Below, piece by piece: positions 5,312 through 5,341 of a stretch of DNA of 5,341 nucleotides (the first letter of the stretch is position 1; every line of letters starts with the position of its first letter). Where the stretch lies: positions 1-5,341 of the forward strand of contig UROA01000127.1 of NCBI GenBank assembly GCA_900549355.1, read 5' to 3'. A program made the translations under genes and the position numbers. The notes beneath the pieces are model-generated. The model was not told where the DNA came from. It searched no databases and saw only the letters and a program-made list of their open reading frames with translations. This stretch comes from an uncultured Collinsella sp. GTDB lineage: Bacteria; Actinomycetota; Coriobacteriia; Coriobacteriales; Coriobacteriaceae.

Positions 5312-5341
5312 GAGGCGGGGCATGCCCCGCCTCCGCCCTTT
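5312..5341 (+). terminator. Probable transcription terminator at the right edge
   Basis: Bases 5312-5333 are a perfect 22-bp palindrome. GAGGCGGGG (5312-5320) pairs with CCCCGCCTC (5325-5333) around the loop CATG, a very stable 9-bp stem. Five bases (CGCCC) then separate it from a T-run that begins at 5339 and is cut by the window end. It would end the arg transcript 226 bp after argD. The offset T-run makes it an imperfect intrinsic terminator. A symmetrical stem could also serve a converging gene beyond the window. Confidence 0.55.

Overview
This window holds a compact arginine-biosynthesis cluster, argC-argJ-argB-argD. All four genes lie on the + strand, are intact, and are flanked by short non-coding stretches. 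High G+C coding DNA, purine-rich Shine-Dalgarno sites, and an operator built from TGCAT/ATGCA half-sites (the form used by actinobacterial ArgR, rather than the TGAAT/ATTCA form of enterics) point to an actinobacterium. The protein sequences look most like gut Coriobacteriia such as Collinsella. That placement is an inference from sequence style and memory, not from a search.

Layout. Bases 1-195 are a control region. A pair of ArgR-type boxes at 73-111 has 21 bp between box centres. A possible extended -10 lies just downstream, then a short 5' leader that can fold next to or around the argC ribosome site. argC is 196-1266. The 135-bp argC-argJ gap is unusually rich in structure: an intrinsic-terminator-like hairpin with six T's ends 26 bp before argJ, and two mutually exclusive pairings upstream of it could act as an attenuator. 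argJ is 1402-2670. argB is best started at ATG 2752 and ends at 3732. argD is 3802-5085. Bases 5086-5341 contain no convincing gene. They hold a long imperfect inverted repeat (5150-5203), an A+T-rich tract, and a perfect 22-bp palindrome at the right edge that probably ends the transcript.

How the genes work together. ArgB phosphorylates N-acetylglutamate, ArgC reduces the acyl phosphate to the semialdehyde, and ArgD transaminates it to N-acetylornithine. ArgJ then moves the acetyl group back to glutamate, releasing ornithine. This is the acetyl-recycling (cyclic) route, and the four proteins form a nearly self-sufficient glutamate-to-ornithine module. Genes for converting ornithine to arginine (argF, argG, argH) and the repressor gene argR are not in the window.

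This is mostly a familiar pathway. I see no new defence, mobile or secondary-metabolite system. The points most worth a second look are the possible attenuator between argC and argJ, the inverted repeat and A+T-rich stretch after argD, the roughly 33-residue insertion in ArgD, and the 36-residue tail on ArgB.
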